Assembly (NCBI GenBank): GCA_023386955.1
Contig: JAEWIS010000044.1
Span: 372,001-436,000, forward strand
Direction: 5' to 3'
Length of the DNA stretch: 64,000 nucleotides
From: Bacillota bacterium
Lineage (GTDB): Bacteria > Bacillota > Bacilli > Paenibacillales > NBRC-103111
Shown here: one piece after another, positions 49,673-58,824 of the stretch
How the letters are laid out: each line of letters opens with the position of its first letter
Numbering within the stretch: position 1 is the stretch's first letter
Translations under genes and position numbers: made by a program
Notes under the pieces: model-generated
Databases searched by the model: none
Told to the model about the DNA's origin: nothing
Seen by the model: only the letters and a program-made list of their open reading frames with translations

Positions 49673-50686
49673 ATGCCAAAAGCCCGTTATGTGGCTCTTA
49701 CTGCAACTGCCATACTGCTCGCCGCTGCCGCATTATCTGCCTGCTCGGAGGACCAGGCTGCACCGGGGACCACCTCTGCCGCTTCGGTTGCCCCGTCTGC
49801 GCCGGTCGTCTCCGCTTCTCCGGCAGCTTCTGCCTCTATTGCCGCTACCGCTTCGCCTGTGCCGACGCCCACTGCGGCTCCGTCTGCTTCGCCTTCTGCG
49901 GAAGCCGCTTCACCGTCACCAAGTGCAGCTGTTACCCAGGCCCCATCTCCTTCCGCGGCGGCCAAACCAGCCGTTTCCGCTCCTGCGGTAAAACCGGGCA
50001 AGGATACCAAGGCCTATTCCTGGTATTACATGAAGAAGAAGGACCATCAGGTCCCCGGCTTCCCCGGAGAGGTAAAGGACCTGTCCCCCAACAAAAAAGC
50101 GGTATGGGTAGGCACCGGCAAAACCGTTTACTTGACCTTTGATACTGGCGGTCCTATGGGCGAATCGGACAAGCTGCTGCAAATTTTGAAGGACAATGAT
50201 GTGAAGGTCACCTTCTTTTTGGTGGGCTACAATGTGAAGGCTTATCCCGATTTTGCCAAAAAAGTAGTGGAAGAGGGCCATACCATCGGCAACCATACCA
50301 TGACCCATAAGGATATGACTGAAATTTCCGAAGTGGCGGCCATGAAGGAAATCGATGATTTCGCCGCTTTGATCAAGGAGACCACAGGCAAGCCGGTGGC
50401 ACAGGTTTTCCGTTTTCCTTATGGCAAATACAGCATGAGGCTGTTGGATCTGGTCAGTGAAAAAGGCTACACGTCCGTCTTCTGGTCCACGGCCATGCGG
50501 GATTGGGAGCCCCGGGCAGGCGGGGCGGAGGAGCCTTACAACGACATCATGAACGGCTTGCATGAGGGCAACATCATTTTGATGCATCAAGGTTCGGAGG
50601 AGAATATAGAAGCACTTGATCGGATCATCAAGGATGTGAAGAAAGAAGGGTATTCCTTCGGCACCCTGGATGAGCTGATGCAATAA
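49673..50686 (+). CDS. Lipoprotein polysaccharide deacetylase (PdaA-like motif variant)
   Basis: A 337-residue exported enzyme. A lipobox LSAC (Cys24) suggests lipid anchoring. Residues 28-110 are an Ala/Ser/Pro-rich linker across the wall. The NodB domain follows: motif 1 is TFDTGG (155-160), motif 2 HTMTH (208-212), motif 3 RFPYG. The second Asp of the usual TFDDG is Thr; PdaA enzymes have Asn there, so metal binding differs from PgdA. It probably removes acetyl groups from peptidoglycan. Start follows CAGGAGGAAGCTCATT. Confidence 0.88.
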   Translation: MPKARYVALTATAILLAAAALSACSEDQAAPGTTSAASVAPSAPVVSASPAASASIAATASPVPTPTAAPSASPSAEAASPSPSAAVTQAPSPSAAAKPAVSAPAVKPGKDTKAYSWYYMKKKDHQVPGFPGEVKDLSPNKKAVWVGTGKTVYLTFDTGGPMGESDKLLQILKDNDVKVTFFLVGYNVKAYPDFAKKVVEEGHTIGNHTMTHKDMTEISEVAAMKEIDDFAALIKETTGKPVAQVFRFPYGKYSMRLLDLVSEKGYTSVFWSTAMRDWEPRAGGAEEPYNDIMNGLHEGNIILMHQGSEENIEALDRIIKDVKKEGYSFGTLDELMQ

Positions 50687-50789
50687 AGCCTGTTGAGCCT
50701 GTCTACGCGTTTATGCGGTACCTTTTGGCGGGGGCGTTCATATCCTGAAGAAGGGTTATAACGCTGTAAACTCACCTTATAGGCAAAGG

Positions 50790-51617
50790 ATGCGTGTATC
50801 CGTGCAGCAGGCCATAGCGGTATTGGACTCGGGTGTGGGGGGATTGACGGTGGCCAGCGAGATCATGCGCCAATTGCCCAAGGAGGAAATCCTCTACTTC
50901 GGCGACACGGCCCGTGCCCCGTACGGCCCCCGAACACCCGGTGAGGTATTGATGTTTACCAGGCAAATCATTGATTTTCTGCTGCTTTACCGTCCGAAAA
51001 TGATCGTGCTGGCCTGCAATACGGCAACTGCTGCAGCCCTGGCCCCGCTTCAGGCCTCCATTGCGATACCGGTGGTGGGCGTGATCCAGCCTGGGGCACG
51101 GGCAGCCATCAAACATTCCAGAACCCGGTCCGTCGGTGTCATCGGCACCACGGGAACCATCCGCAGCGGCGCGTACGAAGAAGCCCTCCGGCGAATCGCT
51201 CCGGACATCGATGTGGTCAGCCTGGCTTGTCCCTCCTTTGTCCCTCTGGTAGAGGAAGGCCGCTACCAGTCGGAGGAAGCGCAGCTGGCCGTGTACGAAG
51301 CACTTGCCCCGCTGCGGGGGTTGGCGCTGGATTGCCTGATTCTGGGCTGCACGCATTATCCGTTTTTGCGTTCCTACATCGCGGAATGTATGGGCAAATC
51401 GGTGGCCCTGATCAATTCTGCAGACGAAACCGCACGGGAAATCAGCACGATCCTCTATTCGCAGCATCTGGAGAACCGCAGCCGGATCAAACCCCGGCAC
51501 CGGTTTTTCTGCAGCGGGTCCCATTCCTTGTTCCGCACCATAGCCGAATCGTGGTTGGGCATTCCGGTTCCGGTGTCCCGGGTGGATATGCCCGTCATCC
51601 AAATGGTCAATCCTTAA
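50790..51617 (+). CDS. murI: Glutamate racemase
   Basis: A 275-residue enzyme that makes D-glutamate for peptidoglycan. Both catalytic cysteines are present in VLACNTATAAAL and LGCTHYPFL, and the N-terminus IAVLDSGVGGLTVASEI is the family signature. The start is unclear: ATG 50790 directly abuts AAAGG, while GTG 50802 is 11-12 bp from it. Located after the wall deacetylase on the same strand, 104 bp apart. A strong terminator follows. Confidence 0.95.
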   Translation: MRVSVQQAIAVLDSGVGGLTVASEIMRQLPKEEILYFGDTARAPYGPRTPGEVLMFTRQIIDFLLLYRPKMIVLACNTATAAALAPLQASIAIPVVGVIQPGARAAIKHSRTRSVGVIGTTGTIRSGAYEEALRRIAPDIDVVSLACPSFVPLVEEGRYQSEEAQLAVYEALAPLRGLALDCLILGCTHYPFLRSYIAECMGKSVALINSADETAREISTILYSQHLENRSRIKPRHRFFCSGSHSLFRTIAESWLGIPVPVSRVDMPVIQMVNP

Positions 51618-51651
51618 GCGGCTGCCGGAAGGCGGCGGCATATCCGCACAC

Positions 51652-51687
51652 AAAAAAAGCAAGGGCGTAATGGCCCTTGCTTTTTTT
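51652..51687. terminator. Bidirectional terminator after murI
   Basis: AAAAAAAGCAAGGGC and GCCCTTGCTTTTTTT form a perfect 15-bp stem with loop GTAATG. Confidence 0.93.
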
Positions 51688-51769
51688 GGTGAACTGAGCC
51701 GATGCGAGGCAGCGGCCGGCTAAGCCGCAGCTGGATGTGTGATGAGAGCCTTGAAAGCGGCAGCGCAGG

Positions 51770-51828
51770 TTCTAACGGAAGCCAACGCTCTTTTTTGCCC
51801 GAATAGCGGCTCCCACTGCCGTTAGATT
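51770..51828. repeat. Intergenic pair, TAACGG family, locus 4
   Basis: One forward unit (TTCTAACGGAAGCC, core 51773) and one reverse unit (GCGGCTCCCACTGCCGTTAGATTCC, core 51819-51824). This is half of the four-unit layout and can fold into one hairpin. Convergent gap between murI and the BlaR1-like gene; no gene seen there. Confidence 0.78.
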
Positions 51829-51903
51829 CCTTAAGCGTTCACGCGAGACTCCGGCTCAGGCTCCAGCATCACTCTCCATCGCCACGCCAGGGCCCGTCGG
51901 CAT

Positions 51904-54300
51904 TTAGGGTCCTGAGCTCAGACTGCCGATTTTATAGCCGCCTCCGCTTTTTTTGAGGGAGACATAGAGTGTGCGGTTCCTTAGCCAGCCTTCCTGATCC
52001 AGCTCGCCACCGCCGGCGACCACAAAGCGCTCCGTTTCTGCCAGGGTATCATATGTGACCACAAAATAGACATTGCTGTCATTCTTAAAAATCCGTAATT
52101 CCTGATGGATTTGAAAATTCTTGATTCGTTGTTCAGGCGGCACGGAGGCAAGGGTTTCTTTATCCAAATATGCCGTAAACAGTTCCCGTACCATGGGCTT
52201 CAGCCGATTAAGTTCTTCCTCGGTCATATTCTGCAGACCAGACTCCGAACCGCCGACTCCGTCCAGCAGCATCTGCTCCAGCCGCTTCAGATCCCGGCCC
52301 AGCTCGGACAGATCCCCGTAGCGGGCGAAGTCCGTTCTGTGGAAAGTGTAGGAGACGGGATACGCCTGCTGGTCCAGCACGTTCCCGGACATGTCCGGAC
52401 GGAAGGAGAAGGTAGCCTGCTCCAGATTGTCTATCATGCTGAAAAGCACCAGGGCATTGCTGCGCATGACCTTGCCGAATCTGGTTGCGGGATCATCCAG
52501 AGGGATGCCGTGGTTGCCTGCAGGCCCGCTGGATGCGGGATGGGCTGCTTCGTAATACAAGGTGAGCCCGTAAGGCTGCGCCGTTGTCTGCAGGGCCATA
52601 AATCGCTGCATGAAATTCCGGTGGGGGACGGGCAATCTGCCTGAAATCTGGGAAACCCGACTATTGTTGCCCACATAAGGCGTCCGGTAGTTTGCGATAC
52701 TTTCCAGCGGATACAAGGAGCGGATACCTTCCGGGCCAGGGTCGGAGGTGTATTCGCTAATCACCCAGACCAGCCTGTCATCCGAAGCAGAGTAAACAAA
52801 GCTTACGGCGATGCCATTCTCCTTGTCCTCGTAACGGGCGGACTTGAGCTGCTGTCCCCGGTCATACCAGGACCTGGGGGCTTCACCCAGCCGGTCTGCT
52901 ACCTGGGACATCGTGGTCACAACCGGCCCGGAGCCTAACTCCGCCTTCTCCATAGTGAAAAAAGACATGGTAAAGCCATTTTCATAGACATCACCGTGAA
53001 TACCGGTGATCCGGCCGTCCGCTCTGATTTTGAGCATAATCTGCTGGGCCACGTATTGGTATTTTTCGCCCAAGCTCTGCTTTGTGGCTTCATCCGCCTC
53101 GAAGAATTGGGACGTATCGATATCTGCAAAACGTTCCCCCAGCTGCACATTGTGAATGCTGAATTGGGCGAAGCCATACTCGTAACGGTTCACCTCCGGC
53201 TGCCGCTGGTACCCCAAAAAGAATGCGGCGGCAGCGGCAACAGCCAAAAGCAGTACCCCCAGCTTCACGGAATTCTTCCGCGCCCCGGATCTCATAATGG
53301 AGACCAGACGCTCCTTCAGGTCACGCCCCTCCCGGGTCATTGCGCCCAGCATGGAGGAGTGCCGGCCCCCCGGTGAGGCGGCAAGGGCGATCAGGGTTTC
53401 GCCGTAGCCTTGTTTGTCGGACGGACTCATGTGGCGGACTACAGCTTCGTCGCAGGCAAGCTCGCAGAGGCGGTCCATATGCCGGGCAGCCCAATATACC
53501 GCCGGGTTGAACCAATGCAGGCATACTGCAAGCTGCACCAGCCATTTGACCGGCAGATCCTGCCTGCGGCAGTGGGTCAGCTCATGAAGGAACATGAACC
53601 TCAACTCCCGGCTGGCCCAGTTCCCTTCCGGGAGCAGCACCGCCGGGCGGATCAGGCCCATAATCATGGGGGTCGTCACGAAGGGGCTCCGGTAAACGGG
53701 AACAGCCTCCCGGATGCCCAACTCCCTGCGGCATTGGTTCAGCACCTCAATCACGGCCGGAGCTGATTCTGGGCGGCTGTCCTGCAGAAGCAGACGTCTG
53801 TACCGGCGGTAGGCGGCGGCTTTCCAAGCCAGCATCACCACTGCGCCGGTCAGCCAGCAGGCCTGAAGAATATCCGCGAGCCCGGACCAGTCCCACGAGT
53901 CCGCTGGTGCAGCTTCACCGGGGCTGGAAGGTGCTGCTTCCGTTCCTGGGCGCACTGACGTCTGCCCGGCCTCTCCGGCGGGAGTCAGGCTCTGCGCCTC
54001 CGTCCCCGGTGCCAACCCAGGCTGAGTGCCGGTTGCAGAAGGCAGCGGGGAACCCGGATTCTCTCTTTGCTCAGACATCACCGAATGCCATACCGAGGAA
54101 GCGCCATTGGCCAAGGCGGTCATTCCATTCATCTCCGGCGCCGCCGGGAACAGAAACCGAAGGATAACCAGGATCCAGATGCCGTATTGGTACGAATAGG
54201 AGATCCGTCCGCGGAACCAGGGGGTGGCAGCCAAAACGGCAACAGCCAGGAGGGTTCCGGAGATGGAGAGGGACAGCCAGCCGGACAGGAGGTTATTCAT
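51904..54300 (-). CDS. BlaR1/MecR1-like M56 metalloprotease sensor with a non-penicillin-binding C-terminus
   Basis: A 798-residue membrane protein. N-terminal and central membrane helices flank an M56 peptidase domain with HELTH (239-243) and a downstream CELACDEAVV Glu. Another helix at about 345-365 leads to an extracytoplasmic 430-residue region. That region lacks the SxxK/SxN/KTG motifs of the BlaR1 penicillin sensor; part of it (NALVLFSMIDNLEQATFSF) resembles DUF4825. It therefore probably senses something other than a beta-lactam acylation event. It overlaps the blaI-like gene by 8 bp. Confidence 0.85.
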   Translation of the reverse strand: MNNLLSGWLSLSISGTLLAVAVLAATPWFRGRISYSYQYGIWILVILRFLFPAAPEMNGMTALANGASSVWHSVMSEQRENPGSPLPSATGTQPGLAPGTEAQSLTPAGEAGQTSVRPGTEAAPSSPGEAAPADSWDWSGLADILQACWLTGAVVMLAWKAAAYRRYRRLLLQDSRPESAPAVIEVLNQCRRELGIREAVPVYRSPFVTTPMIMGLIRPAVLLPEGNWASRELRFMFLHELTHCRRQDLPVKWLVQLAVCLHWFNPAVYWAARHMDRLCELACDEAVVRHMSPSDKQGYGETLIALAASPGGRHSSMLGAMTREGRDLKERLVSIMRSGARKNSVKLGVLLLAVAAAAAFFLGYQRQPEVNRYEYGFAQFSIHNVQLGERFADIDTSQFFEADEATKQSLGEKYQYVAQQIMLKIRADGRITGIHGDVYENGFTMSFFTMEKAELGSGPVVTTMSQVADRLGEAPRSWYDRGQQLKSARYEDKENGIAVSFVYSASDDRLVWVISEYTSDPGPEGIRSLYPLESIANYRTPYVGNNSRVSQISGRLPVPHRNFMQRFMALQTTAQPYGLTLYYEAAHPASSGPAGNHGIPLDDPATRFGKVMRSNALVLFSMIDNLEQATFSFRPDMSGNVLDQQAYPVSYTFHRTDFARYGDLSELGRDLKRLEQMLLDGVGGSESGLQNMTEEELNRLKPMVRELFTAYLDKETLASVPPEQRIKNFQIHQELRIFKNDSNVYFVVTYDTLAETERFVVAGGGELDQEGWLRNRTLYVSLKKSGGGYKIGSLSSGP

Positions 54301-54673
54301 CCTGCCCCTCCACCCGGAACAGCTCCTTCAGCTCCCGGATGTCCTTTTCGGTCAAACGTCCCCCCTGGTACAGCGCGGCTACCATATTTTTGGCGCTGCC
54401 CTGATACAGCTTATTCACCATTTCCTCCGTTTGGGCGGCGGTATATTCCTGTTCCCCCAGGTTGGCGGAATAATACAGTACCTCCCGTTTTTCTGCGGAA
54501 AGCACTCCTTTTTCCTGGAGGCGCCTGACCAAGGTGAGGATTGTGGATTTTTCCCAGCCCTTGGCGGTTTGCAGCCTGCGGCGGATTTCCGTGGAGGAAA
54601 CGGGGGAGTTGTGCTCCCACAGAATATGCATAACCTCCAGCTCGGCAGGTGATATTTTATCGGATAAGGACAT
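54293..54673 (-). CDS. BlaI/MecI/CopY-family repressor
   Basis: A 126-residue winged-helix repressor. It opens ISPAELEVMHILWEHNSPVS and has EIRRRLQTAKGWEKSTILTL as the recognition region, with a C-terminal dimer helix. In BlaI a cleavage site lies in that helix. Start follows GGAGGTTAGTTATC. The operator with two TACAACTGTA sites lies 26 bp upstream. It is coupled to the M56 sensor gene; no beta-lactamase gene is linked. Confidence 0.92.
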   Translation of the reverse strand: MSLSDKISPAELEVMHILWEHNSPVSSTEIRRRLQTAKGWEKSTILTLVRRLQEKGVLSAEKREVLYYSANLGEQEYTAAQTEEMVNKLYQGSAKNMVAALYQGGRLTEKDIRELKELFRVEGQDE

Positions 54674-54698
54674 GATAACTAACCTCCGGTTTTGAGTT

Positions 54699-54746
54699 TA
54701 CAACTGTAGACTACTCAAGTCTACAACTGTAAACCACATCTGTCAA
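54699..54746 (-). promoter_or_regulatory. BlaI-type operator and promoter
   Basis: Two TACAACTGTA sites (54699-54708 and 54722-54731) are 23 bp apart and form a larger near-palindrome GTTTACAACTGTAGAC-N7-GTCTACAACTGTAAAC. On the minus strand TTGACA (54741-54746), 17-bp spacer and TAGACT (54718-54723) form a promoter covered by one site. This fits autorepression of the blaI-blaR1-like operon. Confidence 0.85.
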
Positions 54747-54790
54747 TCCAATTGTAGCGCCCATTTCCCTCCCCTTCATCCTCGCTACCC

Positions 54791-54930
54791 CCGCTAAGCG
54801 TCGCTCATTTCCGTTAGCGCGCCATGACGGCGGATTTTGGCTTCTAAGAGTCGCTCATTTCCGTTAGCGCAGAGGGGGCCAAACCGCATAAAACCCTCTA
54901 AACGCTAACGGAACTCAGAAGCGCTTAGCG
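54791..54930. repeat. Intergenic grid array, TAACGG family, locus 5
   Basis: Two reverse units with identical TCGCTCATTTCCGTTAGCGC (CCGTTA at 54811 and 54861, 50 bp apart) are followed by one forward unit CGCTAACGGAACTCAG (core 54906). The order is reverse-reverse-forward, unlike the other loci, and the gap is divergent (blaI-like and M14 gene starts). No gene seen in the 373-bp gap. Confidence 0.82.
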
Positions 54931-55046
54931 GCCGAAAACCAACTTCAGCATCGTCCTACCCAACAGAGTTTTCTGATTGGGGGAATGTTTTAGGGGGTGT
55001 CCCCATATACCTCTTACCAAACAGCATATGGAGAGGGGTTGGTTCC

Positions 55047-55955
55047 ATGGTGACTCGCGCGGTGAATCCGGGGGAGCCGTTTGGGTGGAAAGAGTACGAA
55101 GCGGCTGCCGCGAGTCTGTTGGAGCGGTATCCGTTTATTCAGTACGAGAAAATCGGGCGCAGCGTGCTGGACCGGGAGCTGGGGGCGTTTCAGATCGGGC
55201 GGGGCTCCCGGGAGATCCATTACAGCGGCGGCATGCATGCCAATGAATGGATTACGTCGCTTGTATTGATGGCTTTTTTGGAGGAGCTGGCAGAGGCGGA
55301 GGCGCAGGACGGACAGCTGCACGGGGTGCAGGTCAGACCGCTTCTGGACAACGTCAGCTTGTGGATTACCCCCCAGATGAATCCGGACGGGGCGGAGCTG
55401 GTCATCCGGGGGCTGCCAGCAGAGCCGGCCGTGGCGGAGCGGCTGCTGGAGTGGAATGGGGGCAGAACGGATTTCCAAAGCTGGAAAGCCAATGCCAACG
55501 GTATTGATCTTAACGACCAGTTCCCTGCCCATTGGGAAAAAGAAAAGGCCCGCCGGGATGCGGCAGGACCGGGACCCCGGGATTACACCGGAGATGCGCC
55601 GCTCACCGAGCCGGAGGCTGTTGCGTTGGCCCGGTTTACAGCCGCCCGCAGCTTTCAGCTCCTGATCGCCCTCCATACCCAAGGACGGGAAATCTATTGG
55701 AACTACCGGGATCTGGAGCCGGCGGAATCCATTGTCTGGGCGGAGCGCTTCCGCAAAGCCAGCGGCTATATTCCCGTGAAGCTGGAGGGTAGCGATGCGG
55801 GCTACAAGGACTGGTTTATTCAGGAGTTCGGCAAGCCGGGCTTTACGGTGGAAGCGGGCTTCGGAGTAAATCCGCTTCCCCTGTGCCATTTCGCCACCAT
55901 CTATCAAGAGGTATCGGCGATTATGCTGGAGGGAATGAAGGAGCGGGAGAAATAG
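55047..55955 (+). CDS. M14 zinc carboxypeptidase (gamma-D-glutamyl-diamino acid peptidase type)
   Basis: A 302-residue metallopeptidase. Zinc ligands fit HANE in GGMHANEWITS (H-x-x-E) and a later His in LIALHTQG; the catalytic Glu is in FTVEAGFG. The ITPQMNPDGAEL segment with the N-P-D-G substrate motif is present. This subfamily cuts gamma-D-Glu-meso-DAP bonds of peptidoglycan. No signal peptide, so it probably recycles wall peptides in the cytosol. Start ATG 55047 follows AGAGGGGTTGGTTCC. Confidence 0.9.
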   Translation: MVTRAVNPGEPFGWKEYEAAAASLLERYPFIQYEKIGRSVLDRELGAFQIGRGSREIHYSGGMHANEWITSLVLMAFLEELAEAEAQDGQLHGVQVRPLLDNVSLWITPQMNPDGAELVIRGLPAEPAVAERLLEWNGGRTDFQSWKANANGIDLNDQFPAHWEKEKARRDAAGPGPRDYTGDAPLTEPEAVALARFTAARSFQLLIALHTQGREIYWNYRDLEPAESIVWAERFRKASGYIPVKLEGSDAGYKDWFIQEFGKPGFTVEAGFGVNPLPLCHFATIYQEVSAIMLEGMKEREK

Positions 55956-55977
55956 GCGCTGTTCAAAAAGCAAATTT

Positions 55978-56020
55978 AAAAGCCGCATGGAAAACGTCAT
56001 GTTTTCTGTCCGGCTTTTTT
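55978..56020 (+). terminator. Terminator after the M14 peptidase
   Basis: AAAAGCCG...GGAAAAC pairs with GTTTTC...CGGCTTTT, followed by T residues. Confidence 0.85.
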
Positions 56021-56047
56021 GGCGTCGATACCGGATTAAAGAGGTCT

Positions 56048-56130
56048 TTCTCCGTCTCTGGACAGAGATATAAATCCGCCTGAAGCGCGTTGTTCCCGGT
56101 GGTGAGGTTTCTTACAATGGGAACATACAG
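56048..56130 (+). promoter_or_regulatory. Shared promoter module, copy B
   Basis: Same 83-bp element as 30945-31027 (68/83 identical, no gaps). The inverted repeat is TCTCCGTC-TCTG-GACAGAGA with one mismatch; -35 TTGTTC at 56090-56095, 17-bp spacer, -10 TACAAT at 56113-56118. It precedes the acyltransferase/glycosyltransferase/two-component cluster. Confidence 0.75.
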
Positions 56131-56149
56131 AACATATGCCCTCGAAGGG

Positions 56150-56167
56150 TTTACATTCCGTTTACAT
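56150..56167 (+). promoter_or_regulatory. TTTACAT direct repeats, possible response-regulator site
   Basis: TTTACAT occurs at 56150-56156 and 56161-56167, an 11-bp period typical for OmpR/PhoB-family dimers. The OmpR-type regulator encoded in the same cluster is the candidate binder. It lies between promoter module B and the acyltransferase start. Confidence 0.5.
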
Positions 56168-56214
56168 GGCGTGATTATGATGAAATTATAAATAAGCTCA
56201 CAGAGGTGATGGGA

Positions 56215-57579
56215 ATGAAAAGACGGTATAGCCTCGATAACACCGCGAAGCTCTATCCAGCCATAGCGGAGAAGAAAAACTCTTGCGTGTTTCGCCTCTC
56301 GGCCGTGTTGACCGAAGGCGTTGATCCGGATGCGCTTCAGCAAGCTGCAGATATAACCATCAAGCGCTTCCCCACGATGGCGGTGAAATTGAGGAAAGGG
56401 CTGTTTTGGTGCTCCCTTCATGAAAATAACAATCCGCTGACCGTGCGCAAAGAATCCGCTTCACCCTGTTCGCCGATTATGGGAGTCAAAGAAGACAATG
56501 GCTATCTGCTCCGAATCCTCTATTTTGGACGGCGGATTACACTGGAATGTTTCCATGCGCTGACAGACGGTATGGGAGCGATGGAATTCTTGAAGTCGCT
56601 GGTCTATCGATACCTGCTCTTAACCGGAAAGGAGGTTCAAGATGAGGGGTTGCTTCTGCTGCCGGAAAACCCTCCGGAGCCTCAGGAAGAGGAGGACGGG
56701 TGTGTAAGGCATTATCAAAAGCACGCCAAGAAGGCAAAGCTGGAGGAACGCAAAGCCCACGCTATTCAGGGGACGGTTCCGGAAGACCGCAAGACGATGG
56801 TCATTCACGGCGTTCTTCCGGCATTGCCGCTCCGTGATTACGCCCGCCGGTATGGAACCACCATAACGGGATATTTAGCCGCTGTTTTTGCCCAAGCCAT
56901 TCTGTCATCCGGCTCGCAGCAGGGTCGAAGCCCTCATCCGGTCCGGTTAGTCGTCCCCGTTAATCTCCGGGGGATGTTCCCGTCCAAATCACTCCGGAAT
57001 TTTGTCACCCAAATCAGTGTAAGTCTCCCTGCCGCGTCCGGTCAAACCATTGACGACATGGTGGAATCCGTAACGGCGCAAATGAAAGCCTCTGTAACCG
57101 AGGAACATTTATCCGGCAAAATAGCTGCATATGTCGGGTATGAAAAAATGCTTGTTGGACGAATGGTTCCGTGGTTTATCAAAAAGATGGCAATCAGCCT
57201 TGTCTCCAAGCGGGTTTACCACGCAACAACCGCACTTTTTACCAATCTGGGAGATGTGAAGCTGCCCAAGTCTATGGAGCCGTACATAGAGATGATCGAG
57301 GTGGTTCCATCTCCCAAAAAAGCGGCTTCCATCAATTGCGGCATCTGTTCCGTCGGGGGCAAGCTGAATATCGCTTTTGCGGGTAATATTGCGGAACCCG
57401 ATGTCATCGAACGTTTTTTTGAGCTGGTTTCCCAACAAACAGGCTTAGAAGCCGAGCTGTACTCCAACGGTTGGCTAAAATCCGACAAGCATTCAGCCGT
57501 CGGGCGCAGCCTCTATCCGCCTTACACAGCAGCATCCGAACAGAGCGGGGGAGTCCGGCCAATTCCGGTCAAGGCTTAA
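56215..57579 (+). CDS. Condensation-superfamily acyltransferase (alcohol acetyltransferase-like)
   Basis: A 454-residue acyl-CoA-dependent transferase. The catalytic HxxxDG motif is FHALTDGMGAMEFL (about residues 118-131), and the structural motif is seen as VVPVNLRGMF (about 246-255). This family includes PapA-type lipid acyltransferases and WS/DGAT-like enzymes. ATG 56215 is selected by AGAGGTGATGGGA. It leads a cluster with two glycolipid-type glycosyltransferases, so the acceptor may be a membrane lipid or glycolipid. Substrate is inferred. Confidence 0.82.
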   Translation: MKRRYSLDNTAKLYPAIAEKKNSCVFRLSAVLTEGVDPDALQQAADITIKRFPTMAVKLRKGLFWCSLHENNNPLTVRKESASPCSPIMGVKEDNGYLLRILYFGRRITLECFHALTDGMGAMEFLKSLVYRYLLLTGKEVQDEGLLLLPENPPEPQEEEDGCVRHYQKHAKKAKLEERKAHAIQGTVPEDRKTMVIHGVLPALPLRDYARRYGTTITGYLAAVFAQAILSSGSQQGRSPHPVRLVVPVNLRGMFPSKSLRNFVTQISVSLPAASGQTIDDMVESVTAQMKASVTEEHLSGKIAAYVGYEKMLVGRMVPWFIKKMAISLVSKRVYHATTALFTNLGDVKLPKSMEPYIEMIEVVPSPKKAASINCGICSVGGKLNIAFAGNIAEPDVIERFFELVSQQTGLEAELYSNGWLKSDKHSAVGRSLYPPYTAASEQSGGVRPIPVKA

Positions 57580-57618
57580 GGAGTTGTGTCCATTATGAAG
57601 AAAAGGGGGGGACCCGTG

Positions 57619-58824
57619 ATGAACATAGGACTCTTTACCGACACCTATTATCCGCAGATCAATGGAGTGGCAACCTCTGTTTGGATGCTGAAGGGAAATC
57701 TGGAGAAGCTGGGGCATACCGTCTATATCTTTACCACCACCGACCCTGAAGCCCCGGCGCACGAACATCATGTTTACCGGCTGCCCAGCATCCCCTTTGC
57801 CGGCGCAAGACGGATCGGATTATTCTACCATCCGGAAACCGCAAGGAAAGTCAGAGCGTTGCGGCTCGATTTGATCCATACCCACACGGAGTTCTCCCTT
57901 GGAATTTTTGGGCGCAGGATAGCCCGTGCACTGGGGATTCCAACCGTCCATACCATGCACACCATTTACGAGCATTACACCCACTACATTGCAAAAACCG
58001 GCACGTTGGATGCTGCCGCCAAAACCCTCGCCCGGAAAATGAGCCGCCACTTTTGCAATACGGCTGACGCGGTGATTGCCCCCACAGAAAAGGTGGAGGA
58101 GATGCTCCGGGTGTACGGTGTGGGAAACCGGATTGCTGTGATTCCCACCGGGATAGAGCTGGATAAATTTGCTCCTGCCAGGTACAGTGACGCTGAAATC
58201 ACAGCGGCGAAAGCGGAATATGGGCTTGTGGATACGGACAGGGTGCTTCTTTATATCGGGAGAATCTCCAAAGAAAAAAACCTCGTCGAAATTCTTCAGG
58301 GACTTAGGGATTATTTGCCCCGGCATCCCAACGTTAAATTCCTCCTGGTCGGAGACGGTCCGGACAGGAAAAACCTGCAATCGCTCACCCATTCCCTTGG
58401 AATGGAGAGCCAGGTTATTTTCGCGGGAGAAAAGCCATGGGAGCAGATTGGCCTTTATTATCAGCTGGGGGATGTATTTGTCAGTGCCTCACAGAGTGAA
58501 ACCCAGGGATTAACCTTCATTGAAGCCCTTGCTGCAGGGCTGCCCCTGATCGCCAGGGCCGATCCTTGCCTGGAACAGGTGCTCAACCACGGGGTGAACG
58601 GCTTTGTATTCGAGGATAAAGTCGGTTTCCTCAGCGCCTTGGAGTCGGCTATGTCCGGCGATATCATCCTACAGGGCATGTCCAAGGCAGCCGTCCGTTC
58701 GGCAGTGCCTTTTTCCGCAGAGACCTTTGCGCGGAGCGTAGAGGGGCTGTATAAAGAAACGCTCTTGTACAAGGAGGAAGCCCATTGCTTACCCTCAATA
58801 TGCGATCATCAGCAAACCGTGTGA
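57619..58824 (+). CDS. Glycosyltransferase family 4, diacylglycerol glucosyltransferase-like
   Basis: A 401-residue GT-B enzyme. It begins MNIGLFTDTYYPQINGVATS, the typical start of 1,2-diacylglycerol 3-glucosyltransferases, and has HTHTEFSLGIFGR, the acceptor site. The donor motif is SQSETQGLTFIEALAAGLP (E-x7-E). It would place glucose on diacylglycerol at the inner face of the membrane. ATG 57619 is used; two further upstream Met codons are less likely. It overlaps the next glycosyltransferase by 40 bp. Confidence 0.87.
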   Translation: MNIGLFTDTYYPQINGVATSVWMLKGNLEKLGHTVYIFTTTDPEAPAHEHHVYRLPSIPFAGARRIGLFYHPETARKVRALRLDLIHTHTEFSLGIFGRRIARALGIPTVHTMHTIYEHYTHYIAKTGTLDAAAKTLARKMSRHFCNTADAVIAPTEKVEEMLRVYGVGNRIAVIPTGIELDKFAPARYSDAEITAAKAEYGLVDTDRVLLYIGRISKEKNLVEILQGLRDYLPRHPNVKFLLVGDGPDRKNLQSLTHSLGMESQVIFAGEKPWEQIGLYYQLGDVFVSASQSETQGLTFIEALAAGLPLIARADPCLEQVLNHGVNGFVFEDKVGFLSALESAMSGDIILQGMSKAAVRSAVPFSAETFARSVEGLYKETLLYKEEAHCLPSICDHQQTV

